NCBI GenBank assembly: GCA_020310875.1
Contig: CM035428.1
Coordinates: 109,273,245 to 109,337,244 of the forward strand
DNA: 64,000 nucleotides
Source: Ceratopteris richardii
Taxonomy: Eukaryota > Streptophyta > Polypodiopsida > Polypodiales > Pteridaceae
Reading direction: 5' to 3'
Position numbers and translations under genes: made by a program. Below are positions 43,106-53,527 of this stretch, piece after piece (the stretch's first letter is position 1; each line of letters starts with the position of its first letter). The notes under the pieces were generated by a model that was not told the origin of the DNA, searched no databases, and saw only the letters and a list, made by a program, of their open reading frames with translations.

Positions 43106-45029
43106 TCCCATTCCCTTTAATTAAATAGCGTTCCCCTCGAAACAAAAAGAAATGTAAGCCTTGACTTGTTTTTGTAACAGAAACTGTTTCAGAAAAGCCC
43201 CTACTTTCAAGAGGTATTATTCTCCTCTGGATCCTCTCCTCAAACCCTTCTTCCCCCTTCACTCATGATGCATGCCCCACCTTTAATGTTGCCTTCTCTC
43301 CTCTTCGTACCTGTCTGCTCTTGCAAAAAACGCGAGCCCCTTCTTCTCAGCAGGAGCAGCCACAAAAAAAACAACCTCGAAGGCTTGTCCATGTAACGGG
43401 ACGCAACGTCCATTTTGCAGATGCCAAATGACTGTGATGGAATAATAGAAGATCTCCGCTGATATGTGTGCAGAGGAGATCTTGAAGCCCCGGCAAACAC
43501 CCCCCATGAGAAAGTCTACAGCAAAAGCATACGACCCCTTCCTTCAAATCTGTACAGGCCCAAATCTTGATGATCTGTCCCCTTTCCCGAATAGCCCTGC
43601 CTCCACTTTTTCCTCGTTGCTCCTTCGCTACTATCTGCATGAATTTCCTTCTCAGAATATTTCGATTCCAGAGCTCCCTTCCACCTGCCAGCATCGAAAT
43701 TGCAAAACAAACTTCTTCTTCTATCTTTTAGCCGCCGTGTGTAGAGAAGCAGACTCTCCAGGACAATCCAGCCACAGACGACACCCTTCCTTTATACTCC
43801 TCAGAGGTTGTCCTTACTCCCCAAAACAACGAAAGCCCATCCCCAGTCCTACAGCAAGTGTCCGTCCTCGTTCCTCTCCTTTTTTCCCCCCCAAATCGGC
43901 GGCCCAAAGTAAATACCTTCCCCCCTTTATCTGTTCGTGATCACAACGAGAGAGAGAGAGAGACTCCCTCGTACACACACCCCGTAGAAAAGATAAGGTA
44001 TCCCCTTGCTCATAAACCTGTGGACACAAAGAGCTCAAATGTAGTCATTGAGCGTCAGCATATATGCAACCAAACGATATGAAAAGAACAACCAATAAAA
44101 TAATTGTGTGCACTTCCATTCTGTATTGACTCTAAAATATCTCCATTATTTGTTCCTCCAAACATGCTGCACTCCAGTATGCCAGAATAATATGCTACAC
44201 CACTGTCTCAGCACAAGCACCTTTCTGATCAATAAGAGTGCCAATTTTTTTGCCCATTTACATCAAGTTTAATGTGTCCATTATTGTCTCCAGCTGATAA
44301 CGAGAGAAGGTGACTCTGAAAATCTTTGGAAAAGAGTTGAACCGAGAGTTATGCTTCACTTGCACTCAAGTGCACAATCTTAATACCTGAAGTCTCCATA
44401 ATGATGTAGTAGTTAAGGCATCTTTGAGAGAAACCACATCAGGACACCAGGCTGGGTGGCACTCAAAGCTTAGACTTACTGCAGTTTGTGCCCAGTTCTC
44501 TCATACAAGAGAGAGAAACAACATTCTATCATGCTCTATACTCAAAGAAAGGTGCAGATGCCAATGCTAACATTTCGAATTGTTTCAAATAGCGGAGAGG
44601 GAAATTAACCGCATTCCACTGCTTAAGCTTGCTCTAATCCTCCGCAGCAATCACACACAAAACTCTGTCACATAATGGCATGAGGTTTCTACATTTGGGA
44701 ACTCGTTGCACATCTCCTTGAAAAGTGAGCTGCAGGATGTGTACCAATTATTCTGTTTGCAATTGACATGACAATAGTCCAAGTCACCACATTTTTTCTT
44801 CAAGTCCCCTGAATATTTTCATTGCATCATCAACACTGCCACACTTGCCATACATAGAGATAAGTGCATTTGCAACCAATACATCATTTCCAAGCAGAAG
44901 TTTTGTAGACATGAGTGCAATCTCCTTTCATCCAATTGATTAACTCTTCAAGTACCTGCAATCAAACAAATTTCCCTACCAAATACAAACATATTAGTGC
45001 ATAAAAACCAACCATTTTGTGAGCTAACA
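43106..45029 (-). repeat. 3' LTR of the nested gypsy element, truncated
   Basis: 1,924 bp matching 49554-51481. The copy is cut inside the sequence that in the 5' LTR continues into the ATPase-like frame. The Ser/Pro-rich open frames near 43464-43940 and 49930-50439 are the same repeat read on the opposite strand. Confidence 0.85.
44660..44990 (-). pseudogene. PPR gene fragment inside the 3' LTR
   Basis: The minus strand encodes LLGNDVLVANALISMYGKCG and then SVDDAMKIF, the classic plant-type PPR helix pair. A frameshifted VVTWTIVMS and SLFKEM block follows, also PPR-like. PPR proteins bind organellar RNA. The piece is under two motifs long and cannot work. Confidence 0.75.
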
Positions 45030-46757
45030 TACTCCCCTCTTCTTAATTGCGAAGTCGTCCTCGACGAGCGATATGCTACCTGCACTCCAGTTCCGACATG
45101 GGATCATCAGTCAATCAAATACAAATCTTTACCTTGTATGCCTATTTTCTTCTTCCTCAATGTAGCACCTGCGATCACCCTCATACAATCGTTGGTCAGT
45201 ACCAAAATCCAATCATTTCACTTACCATCTTTGTCCATCTTCTCGCATCTTCACCGCCATGTCCACCTGTCTGCAAACTTCATTAAAACATTAGAACTTT
45301 TCGTCATCAAATCACAATAACATTTACAACCAAAATGGAAAGAGCAAACACACATCAGGAAATCACATCACACATCGTCGTCATACATGCAAGCTCGTCA
45401 CAACCCATATGCATACAAGCAGAAGACATGTCCACATTCGCTCTCGTCACTCTTCTCGACTACTCATTCAACACGTCACACATCTTTATTCCACATGCAT
45501 GCTCAACACACTTTTCACACACCATCAAAAACCATTTCCGAGTTCCGTTTCGATACTTTTCCCAGTTTCACGATCGTTTTGCTGATTCCTTTGTCTCATT
45601 TCTAACCGAGTTCTCTTTCCAGTTCCCCATTTCCTTCCCACCTAGGTTTTTCTATCCCCACTTACCTTTTCATCTACTCTGTGCTCTTTTGGTCATCAAT
45701 CATATCCTATGCTTGGTCGCCACCACCTCTCCTAAATTGATGGACACACGGCAAAGACCACTCAAGCCTAACACGAGCTCACTCTAACAAGATCACTCAT
45801 CGTCGACGCGATTCCGAACTTCACAAGTCATTGCACCACCTAAGAGCCAAACTGAACACTTCCGGAAGGTTTGCAGACAAACAATGCAACTAGCACGATT
45901 GGATTCCTCAAGTCCAAGCTTTCCATAGACACATCGCAACCAAAACCCTAGCCGAGCTTAAGCTTCAATTTGACATGTTTCATCGGGAGCCCACACATTC
46001 CCAGCTCCCCACAACACAAACACAGATATTCCCATCCGAGCATCATGCTCTCTCACCTCTCTTATGTCCCCCCTCGAGTGAGGAATTCTTCTCATTCATT
46101 TTTTTCCACATTTTTTCTCTCTTTTTTCATCATTTTTTCATATTTAGTCACACTTGCCGGCCTACGCCGAAGCTGGATGCGACTCGTGGACTCGACCACC
46201 CGATCGAGTTTGTTCCACCCATCTACCAACCCAACGCAGCGCACGACACACAGACAGCTAGCCCTATGTGAAACCGACGTCGGTTCGTGGCTTTGACCAC
46301 CCGGTCAAAGTGGGTCCACCCACCTATGGGCCCACATAGGCGTGTAGCCACACTCACACATACACAAACATATATTTTTCTCATTTTCTTTTCATTCCCG
46401 CTTCTCGAGAATTAGGAGACAAAAGAAAGGATCTTTTCCCAACCCAACCAATCACGACACACACACATATATCCCCTCGTGGACATCCCAATGAGACATA
46501 TCTCCTCTCTGCTGCCACTCAAGCCAAAATCCAGCCACTAATGCCATGGTCAACCCGTCATCGCAAAACCCGCACACACTAATTACTTTGCCGACCTGAA
46601 ACCTCAAAAAGTGTCACTTCAGTTCCTAAGTGTACAACAAACTTGGTCCACCCGTCCTCACATCTCTGACTCGTAATCTGCAAAGCAAACCCTAATCAAA
46701 CTCAAGCCGTCCTAACCGGCATCCATCATATCATTTTTATTCATCTCCATCCTCTGC
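45030..46757 (-). other. Pol-less interior of the nested gypsy element
   Basis: No protease, RT or integrase can be read. Next to the 3' LTR the minus strand has GTCGAGGACGAC then AAGAAGAGGGGAGTA. That is the usual end of gypsy pol followed by the polypurine tract. An imperfect 45-bp duplication ('cgtggactcgaccacccgat' / 'cgtggctttgaccacccggt') lies near 46182 and 46281. Confidence 0.6.
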
Positions 46758-48324
46758 CTCGCAGAGATTCCACATGATTCGACAGCTTGCTGATATTGTC
46801 CTCTAGCCAGGCGATACGGTCTGGAAGGCCACCATTCATTACTACACCTCTTAATGCCTCGAGCTTCAAAGCTAAATCCCTTATCCCTTCTTCTTTTCGC
46901 TCATCACTGCCTTGGAGTCAAAAAATCTCATCGTCCACTTGATGGAACCGAACCCACATTTTCTTCTTCTCCTCTTCTAAATGGCTCATCTTTCTTTCTA
47001 TTTCCAAAGGAACCTCCTCACTCCTCCCGACTTGGCCAGACAACTTTTCAACCTCTTCTCGAATCGACCTCTCCTCCCAGATTCTACTCATATTTTCTAC
47101 TTCCAGATCATCTACTTTTTTCGACAACTCCTTCGCCTTTTCTAACTCCACGCCTATCGCCTCTAACTTGTCCAACATCACTTTTAGCTCTTCCTCTATT
47201 CTACCTACTTTCGGATCCTCTACTCGTTCTCGGGTCTCATCGTCTTTCTTATTCATCCACCTACCGAGCTTGCTACTCAGCCTTGCATTCTCTTTCTCTA
47301 CCCGTCTCATTTTCTCATCACTCTCCGCTTGGGCACTTTTCATCCCTTCTAACTCCAGGTGGAACTCGTCACATGCCTTACCCTCTTGATCACTGTATCA
47401 ACGGATTATGCTTTGTACCTTCTCGATTTCATGCTCCATTCGTTCGACTCTCCTCATTAGGTCATCCTCGTCTCTTGAGAGCTCTTCTTCAATCGCAACT
47501 CCAAAGCAGTCGGCTACCATCAAGCCGGATCTCAAGTCCCAGACCACGTTTTTACTCTTAGGCATCACACAATCTTTCCTCCAGCTTTTGTTTACTCTTT
47601 TCCACTCCTTGTTTTCGCTTTTCAACACTTGTACTTGCTTTTCCCAAGTTTCTAGGACCTCGGCCATTTTCTCTTGATTTTCCTCTAATTTCGCTATTTT
47701 GATCCTCTCGTTATCTCGCTCCACCTGCAACCAATTGACTTGACATTCCAAGCTCTTCACAAGTTCTACCAAGTCTCGATCATGAGATCTAGTGTCCTTG
47801 CTTCCACTTGCTCTTGCGGTTTCTGTCAAGGAAGTAACTCCACCCTTGTCAACTTCCACATACAAGGAGGATAAACACCTATCTGGTTCATTCGTTGCGA
47901 CCTTTAGGTCAATCACCTCTTTTGAGCCACACACGTGCTCGCATAGTCTCTTTTTCCCGCAGTCCGCACATGTGGGGACAAAATCCAACGGGGTGGATAC
48001 ACGAGGGCAATATTTGGCTATATGCCCAATCTGCTCGCAACACCAGCATCTCACATAATTTGATATCGGGCCAAATCGCCACCCTCGGTTCACATGATGT
48101 CTCATGGTCGGACGAGAATCTATCCATCTCCTATTTTGTCCAAAATTCGGTTGCCTCATGTTCGCTTTCTCCAAACCACATGCTGGCTTTTGTTGAGCCA
48201 TTTCTTTCATGAAGGTCAAAGCAGATTTGGGATCGACTTGGCTGTGCCACACGATTGGGGCACCAAGCAAACTCGTAGCACTCTCGATGAGATGTGCTAA
48301 GCCAATTCCCGGCAAACGCACCAA
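46758..48324 (-). pseudogene. Gag-like zinc-knuckle and coiled-coil protein, two TGA stops
   Basis: One minus-strand frame interrupted by TGA near 47398 and near 46916, both at positions where CGA could have been. It carries a CX2CX4HX4C knuckle (CWCCEQIGHIAKYC, near 48048-48008) and a second Cys cluster (CADCGKKRLCEHVC). About 350 residues of Glu/Lys-rich coiled coil follow. The frame begins inside the second primer-site copy, so the N-terminal Gag domain is probably lost. It most resembles the end of a plant gypsy Gag with an added coiled coil. Confidence 0.6.
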
Positions 48325-48470
48325 AATGAAAGGCTCTTGAGCCCAAGGAAAAAGTGATTATACGAGGCTTAATTTGGTTTAAATCCCTCGGAATTGGTCT
48401 ACTTGGATTACCTAGAGCCCACAACTATCTCGCAATGGATTCTTCTTATGGCTATGCACTAGCTCATATG
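48325..48470 (-). other. Short leader between the two primer-site copies
   Basis: No coding content. It is bounded by the duplicated 'gcccaagg ... ttcccggcaaacgcacc' blocks. Confidence 0.5.
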
Positions 48471-48492
48471 TTTCCCGGCAAACGCACCAAAA
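48471..48492 (-). other. Degenerate tRNA-Asp primer binding site
   Basis: The minus strand TTTTGGTGCGTTTGCCGGG follows the LTR end TTCA. It differs from TTTTGGCGCCGTTGCCGGG at two or three positions. A second copy with the same upstream context (GGGCTCAAGAGCCTTTCA) lies at 48324-48302, so LTR end plus primer site is duplicated about 170 bp apart. Confidence 0.7.
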
Positions 48493-49035
48493 TGAATAGC
48501 TCCTAAGCCCAAGGAACAAATGCCACAAATGCTTATGGTGTGCTCAAATCACCTCAAACTAAGTGACTTGCATTGCTTGAGCCCCTAATGTACCTTCAAT
48601 TTCACTATCTAACACACACTTATACGTACGTACTATCGTCCTCTCGAGTCCTTTTACTCCCATGCACTCACTCTTGCACACACACACTTTTTATCCAAAA
48701 GACATGGCAATAGGAAGATTTCAATCATGGGCATCATGGTTTTGACATGAAACCAATTAGCTGACCAGTGGCCATCATAATCTTAGTCCTGCATGCATGA
48801 TGGATATGCCTAAAAAGAGTCACCCAAAATGCCATGTGAGGAAACTATACCAACTTATGCAATGCTTCCAATAGTACTTCTCACCAAAATCCCCAAGATG
48901 GATGAATAAGAAGGGCACAGAAGCAGTCTGAGGTCCCCAAGAACTACTATTCTTGGTCCCGTTGAGATGATCTACACAAGGAGGATGATTGTCAATCTCC
49001 CCTTTCCCCTCCCAAAGCATTAATGAATCCCCCTT

Positions 49036-49710
49036 TCATTGAATAAGAGACAGAAATTTGCTATAGAATTGGGCACTCCAACAGATGCCCGCCTCCCCTT
49101 GACTTTTCGAATGGCCAACGATCTCACAAAGACCACAGCCTTCTGTACTTACCCCTTTCTGCTTCTCCTGTGTGTGATTCCTCCGGAATAATTTGATTAT
49201 GAACAAAACATTGACAGAGAGAACCTCTCGTTGTTCAAGAGCCCAGACATTAATAACATGAGCTTCAGATAAAGTGCATGGCATGCGAAACCAGTTGCGA
49301 ACTCTACCACAGTTTATAACCCAGCCTAAAAACCATATGGCTGCAAGCCACCAGATGACAGAAAACACCATGGCATTGAAGTCATAGGAGCCAAAGATAA
49401 CGTGATTCCCATAGAAGCAAAGGTTGTCAATACTGCCTACTTCACATTGATTGTAGGTATCAAAAAATATAAGTATGAAAAGAGCTATCCAATGAAGAGA
49501 AATGAGACAGCATAACACATAACAAAATTCTCCAAACGCTGTATCCTTATGAATCCCATTCCCTTTAATTAAATAGCGTTCCCCTCGAAACAAAAAGAAA
49601 TGTAAGCCTTGACTTGTTTTTGTAACAGAAATTGTTTCAGAAAAGCCCCTACTTTCAGGAGGTATTATTCTCCTCTGGATCCTCCCCTCAAACCCTTCTT
49701 CCCCTTTCAC
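49036..49710 (-). pseudogene. P5-type ATPase-like N-terminal fragment in the 5' LTR
   Basis: An open minus-strand frame of 224 codons. Two strongly hydrophobic spans (YVLCCLISLHWIALFILIFF; MVFSVIWWLAAIWFLGWVI) are followed by RVRNWFRMPCTLSEAHVINV and LSVNVLFIIKLFRR. This resembles the first membrane hairpin and the R-x-x-FR-x-PC-x-L-x-x-A motif of P5B ATPases, which pump polyamines in endolysosomes in other eukaryotes. The catalytic DKTG part is absent. The first ~50 codons lie in sequence repeated in the 3' LTR. Assignment rests on recalled motif similarity only. Confidence 0.4.
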
Positions 49711-51109
49711 TCATGATGCATGCCCCACCTTTAATGTTGCCTTCTCTCCTCTTCGTACCTGTCTGCTCTTGCAAAAAACGCGAGCCCCTTCTTCTCAGCA
49801 GGAGCAGCCACAAAAAAAACGACCTGGAAGGCTTGTCCATGTAACGGGATGCAACGTCCATTTTGCAGATGCCAAATGACTGTGATGGAATAATAGAAGA
49901 TCTCCGCTGATACGTGTGCAGAGGAGATCTTGAAGCCCCGACAAACACCCCCCATGAGAAAGTCTACAGCAAAAGCATACGACCCCTTCCTTCAAATCTG
50001 TACAGGCCCAAATCTTGATGATCTGTCCCCTTTCCCAAATAGCCCTGCCTCCACCTTTTCCTCGCTGCTCCTTCGCTACTATCTGCGTGAATTTCCTTCT
50101 CAAAATATTTCGATTCCAGAGCTTCCTTCCACCTGCCAGCATCGAAATTGCAAAACAAACTTCTTCTTCTATCTTTTAGCCGCCGTGTGCAGAGAAGCAG
50201 ACTCTCCAGGACAATCCAGCCACAGACGACACCCTTCCTTTATACTCCTCAAAGGTTGTCCTTACTCCCCAAAACAACGAAAGCCCGTCCCCAGTCCTAC
50301 AGCAAGTGTCCGTCCTCGTTCCTCTCCTTTTTCCCCCCCCCCAAATCGGCGGCCCAAAGTAAATACCTTCCCCCCTTTATCTGTTCGTGATCACAACGAG
50401 AGAGAGAGAGAGAGACTCCCTCGTACACACACCCCGTAGAAAAGATAAGGTATCCCCTTGCTCATAAACCTGTGGACACAAAGAGCTCAAATGTAGTCAT
50501 TGAGCTTCAGCATATATGCAACCAAACGATCTGAAAAGAACAACCAATAAAATAATTTTGTGCACTTCCATTCTGTATTGACTCTAAAATATCTCCATTA
50601 TTTGTTCCTCCAAACATGCTGCACTCCAGTATGCCAGAATAATATGCTACACCACTTTCTCAGCACAAGCACCTTTCTGATCAATAAGAGTGCCAATTTG
50701 TTCGCCCATTTACATCAAGTTTAATGTGTCCATTATTGTCTCCAGCTGATAACGAGAGAAGGTGACTCTGAAAATCTTTGGAAAAGAGTTGAACCGAGAG
50801 TTATGCTTCACTTGCACTCAAGTGCACAATCTTAATACTTGAAGTCTCCATAATGATGTAGTAGTTAAGGCATCTTTGAGAGAAACCACATCAGGACACC
50901 AGGCTGGGTGGCACTCAAAGCTTAGACTTACTGCAGTTTGTGCCCAGTTCTCTCATACAAGAGAGAGAAACAACATTCTGTCATGCTCTATACTCAAAGA
51001 AAGGTGCAGATGCCAATGCTAACGTTTCGAATTGTTTCAAATAGCGGAGAGGGAAATTAACCGCATTCCACTGCTTAAGCTTGCTCTAATCCTCCGCAGC
51101 AATCACACA

Positions 51110-51440
51110 CAAAACTCTGTCACATAATGGCATGAGGTTTCTACATTTGGGAACTCGTTGCACATCTCCTTGAAAAGTGAGCTGCAGGATGTGTACCAAT
51201 TATTCTGTTTGCAATTGACATGACAATAGTCCAAGTCACCACATTTTTTCTTCAAGTCCCCTGAATATTTTCATTGCATCATCAACACTACCACACTTGC
51301 CATACATAGAGATAAGTGCATTTGCAACCAATACATCATTTCCAAGCAGAAGTTTTGTAGACATGAGTGCAATCTCCTTTCATCCAATTGATTAACTCTT
51401 CAAGTACCTGCAATCAAACAAATTTCCCTGCCAAATACAA
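51110..51440 (-). pseudogene. PPR gene fragment inside the 5' LTR
   Basis: Second copy of the fragment at 44660-44990, with the same frames (ALISMYGKCGS) and only single-base differences. It starts about 40-60 bases from the LTR end. Confidence 0.75.
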
Positions 51441-51481
51441 ACATATTAGTGCATAAAAACCAACCATTTTGTGAGCTAACA

Positions 51482-52140
51482 GTGTACCTAAGTGTATATG
51501 TATGTGTGTGTATATGTATGTATGTGCATGTGTATGTGTGTGTATATGTATGTATGTGCATGTGCATGTGTAAGTGTCCATGTGTGTATGAGTATGTGCA
51601 TGTGCATGTGTATGTGTGTATATATGTATGTGCATGTATATGTGTAACTCTATGTGTATATGTGTGTATGTGCATGTATATGTGTATATGTAGGTATGTG
51701 CATGTGTGAGTGCATGTGTATATGTGTGTGTACGTATGTGCATATATATGTGTATATATGTGTATAATGTATGTATATGCATGTGTATATGTATGAAACA
51801 TGCATGTGTATGTGGATGCATTTCCATTTGCATCCATGTGCATGCATGTGAATGTGCATGCATGTGGATGTGCATATACATGTATTTGCGTATATGTTAA
51901 TGTGTGTATGTGTATATATATAAATGCAATAATGCATGCATGTAAGTCTTTTTATGTGGTTGTTGAAATGTTTGTGCATATGCATGTGTATATATGTGTA
52001 TTTCTAAGTGTATGTGCACATGTATCTGTGTGTATATATGTGTGTGTATGTGCATGTGTATATGTGTATATGTGTGAAAGTGCATCTTCATCATGTATGA
52101 GTGTATAAGTGCATATCAATAAGTGTGAGTATGCTATCTA
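51482..52140. repeat. TG-rich microsatellite block near the right CACTA end
   Basis: About 650 bp of (TG)n, 'tatgtgtgtatatgta' and 'gtgcatgtgtatgtg' units, the reverse-complement character of the CA-rich block at 35215-37700. Confidence 0.95.
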
Positions 52141-52251
52141 ATGAAAATAACACAATTCAAATGATATACAAAGAATAGAAATTGTACTTACAATAGTTAG
52201 CCATAATTTTTGCTTGGTTAGCTTCTTGAATAACCTACAATAAAGAGAGAA

Positions 52252-52292
<41 letters not shown>

Positions 52293-52477
52293 AAGAGAGA
52301 AAGATGTAAAAAGAGAGAAACAGAGACAGAGGGAGACAATAAGAGAGAGCTTAGGCAAAACAACAATTCTGCATGTACTTGCTTCAACTCGTAAGCGCAG
52401 CGCCATTGCGAACGTTGGAGAGCTCTTTGATTAGATGCATGAAAATGCTGATTGAAGAGCCTCCAATGTTTTAATTT
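52141..52477. other. CACTA right subterminal DNA with (GA)n
   Basis: Non-coding. It contains a GA repeat at 52251-52287 followed by purine-rich sequence. No gene seen. Confidence 0.6.
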
Positions 52478-52792
52478 TTTCTCGTCAACAGACCATCGTG
52501 TAAGCGATGCTATGAGCGACATGTTTTAGCGTCGCTTATGCAATGCAAAAAAGCGTCGCTTATGCGACACAAAAAAGCATTGCATAAGCGATGCTATTTA
52601 AAACCGTCATGTTAGAGACGCTCTATGCGAGCGTCGCAGACCCCATCACACCACAAGTTGCAAAAAACGTCGTTTGGCTCGTCGTTTAATCGATGGTGCA
52701 CTCGCGACGCTCATTACAACACATTTTGCAATTTTATAGCGACGAAATTGTGTCGCCTTAACCGTCGCTATGCACCCGTATTCCTTGTAGTG
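52478..52792 (-). repeat. Right TIR and subterminal repeats of the CACTA element
   Basis: Carries repeated GCGTCGCTTATGCGAC, 'gcattgcataagcgatgc' and 'gtcgtttaatcgatgg' motifs. These are inverted relative to the left end, and the sequence ends in CCTTGTAGTG. Confidence 0.85.
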
Positions 52793-52852
52793 GGGCTCCT
52801 CATTGACAAAAAAGATGGTTGTTGCAACATAGGAAAGATATTTTCTTCCCAT
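52793..52852 (-). pseudogene. LINE RT fragment on the far side of the CACTA insertion
   Basis: The minus strand reads LSYVATTIFFVNEEP, which aligns with the LINE RT catalytic box (normally YADDTIFF) and continues directly into EHFLKCLDLF at 34891. The two catalytic Asp are Thr here. The fragment is short because the LINE is 5'-truncated or decayed. Confidence 0.65.
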
Positions 52853-52870
52853 TTTCCTTTTCTTATTTAA

Positions 52871-53230
52871 TTATTTAATTAAGGGCATTGTGTCATCTAA
52901 CAGGTGCCCTGAATCCTCAGCAACAGCCATGAAATGCTTTAAGCGCTTTGCAAATGCCTCATCGCCTTTATGAATGTAGAAAAGTAGGTCACAAGGGACC
53001 CATTTACACTCATATGCTGGAATATCTATAGCATATCTTAATATATAGAATTCCATAAAATCTATGATCTCATCGATCACATCGAAGTTCATGGCTATTG
53101 TCCCTTCAAGATTAGGGACTCTACAGACTAGGTCATACAAATCCATACGACCGTTGTAGTCTGTAGTCTCCAAAAACTCCATGAATAGATCTCTAGGAGA
53201 TTTCATGGGAGTGGAAGTGCTAGCAACCAT
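52871..53230 (-). CDS. Unrecognised small protein, 119 residues
   Basis: Open frame starting MVASTSTPMKSPRDLFMEFL. It is acidic and well mixed in composition (EIIDFMEFYILRYAIDIPAY, FAKRLKHFMAVAEDSGH), which looks more like real coding sequence than random AT-rich DNA. I recognise no domain. It could be a 3' exon of the gene at 53528-54981, a separate gene, or a transposon-derived piece. A poly(T)-free AT-rich region precedes it. Confidence 0.45.
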   Translation of the reverse strand: MVASTSTPMKSPRDLFMEFLETTDYNGRMDLYDLVCRVPNLEGTIAMNFDVIDEIIDFMEFYILRYAIDIPAYECKWVPCDLLFYIHKGDEAFAKRLKHFMAVAEDSGHLLDDTMPLIK

Positions 53231-53527
53231 TGCTTGTGCGCAAGAATTCTACTGTCTTGTCTGTGCTTTCTAGCTCTTTGAGAGTGCAAATGTGAGAAAT
53301 GAGCACATAGAACCCATTTTTATAGCAGTTTCAAGTTTCTAAACTAACTGGGCCCACCTTTAAAAGTATAGAATAAAGAAGTGAAATTTCAAAAAATGTG
53401 TTTCTGATGACAAAATAATGCACAGAAAAAAACATGAGCAACCACATTTCAAAGTAGCGAACATAGAATTTTTGACATTCCAAAAGTTTTGAAATTACCA
53501 TTGCAGAGAAGAAGGTATATACAATAT
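53231..53527. other. Non-coding interval
   Basis: AT-rich, nothing recognised. Confidence 0.5.

Larger units (their letters stand above)
43106..51481 (-). mobile_element. Non-autonomous gypsy element with gene fragments in its LTR
   Basis: Minus orientation: 5' LTR 51481-48493, a degenerate tRNA-Asp primer site (48492-48471), a gag-like gene (48324-46758), a pol-less interval, a polypurine tract (about 45044-45030) and a 3' LTR 45029-43106. The 3' LTR lacks the last ~1,060 bp of the 5' copy, so the element is truncated on the left and has no target duplication. Shared LTR sequence is about 97-98% identical by eye. Confidence 0.75.
48493..51481 (-). repeat. 5' LTR (about 2.99 kb) of the nested gypsy element
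   Basis: On the minus strand it begins TGTTAGCTCACAAAATGG and ends GAGCTATTCA, directly followed by the primer site TTTTGGTGCGTTTGCCGGG. The first 1,928 bp are shared with 43106-45029. TATAAAGG (plus strand 'cctttatac' near 50237) is a TATA candidate, followed by a CT-rich start region with a GA tract near 50399. It contains PPR-like and P5-ATPase-like segments. Confidence 0.75.
34892..52792 (-). mobile_element. CACTA (En/Spm) transposon, 17.9 kb, carrying a nested gypsy element
   Basis: Left end CACTACTAGAAATAGGGG and right end ...CCTTGTAGTG (reverse CACTACAAGGAATACGGG) form imperfect TIRs. The subterminal regions of both ends carry repeated TATGCGACG/TCGCATAAGCGA motifs. A TNP2-type transposase and a SET-like gene are encoded on the minus strand. 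Without the gypsy insertion (43106-51481) the element was about 9.5 kb. It lies in a LINE whose coding sequence resumes on each side. A clean 3-bp duplication is not evident: left TCA, right GGG, or CTC if a few end bases are ignored. Confidence 0.9.

Noticed and set aside
43464-43940. Ser/Pro-rich 158-codon plus-strand frame, repeated at 49930-50439
   Set aside because: Lies antisense to the LTR promoter region and is simply part of the duplicated LTR; its end is frameshifted between the copies.
46854-47561. 235-codon Ser/Leu/Pro-rich plus-strand frame
   Set aside because: Exact antisense of the Glu/Lys coiled-coil gag-like frame; composition is what that antisense reading would give.
51400-52108. 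Overlapping Cys/Val-rich and His/Thr-rich open frames
   Set aside because: Same cause, in the TG-rich microsatellite.
34889-52798. Exact target-site duplication of the CACTA element
   Set aside because: Immediate flanks (TCA and GGG) do not match; CTC or GCTC matches only if extra end bases are allowed, so it was not annotated.
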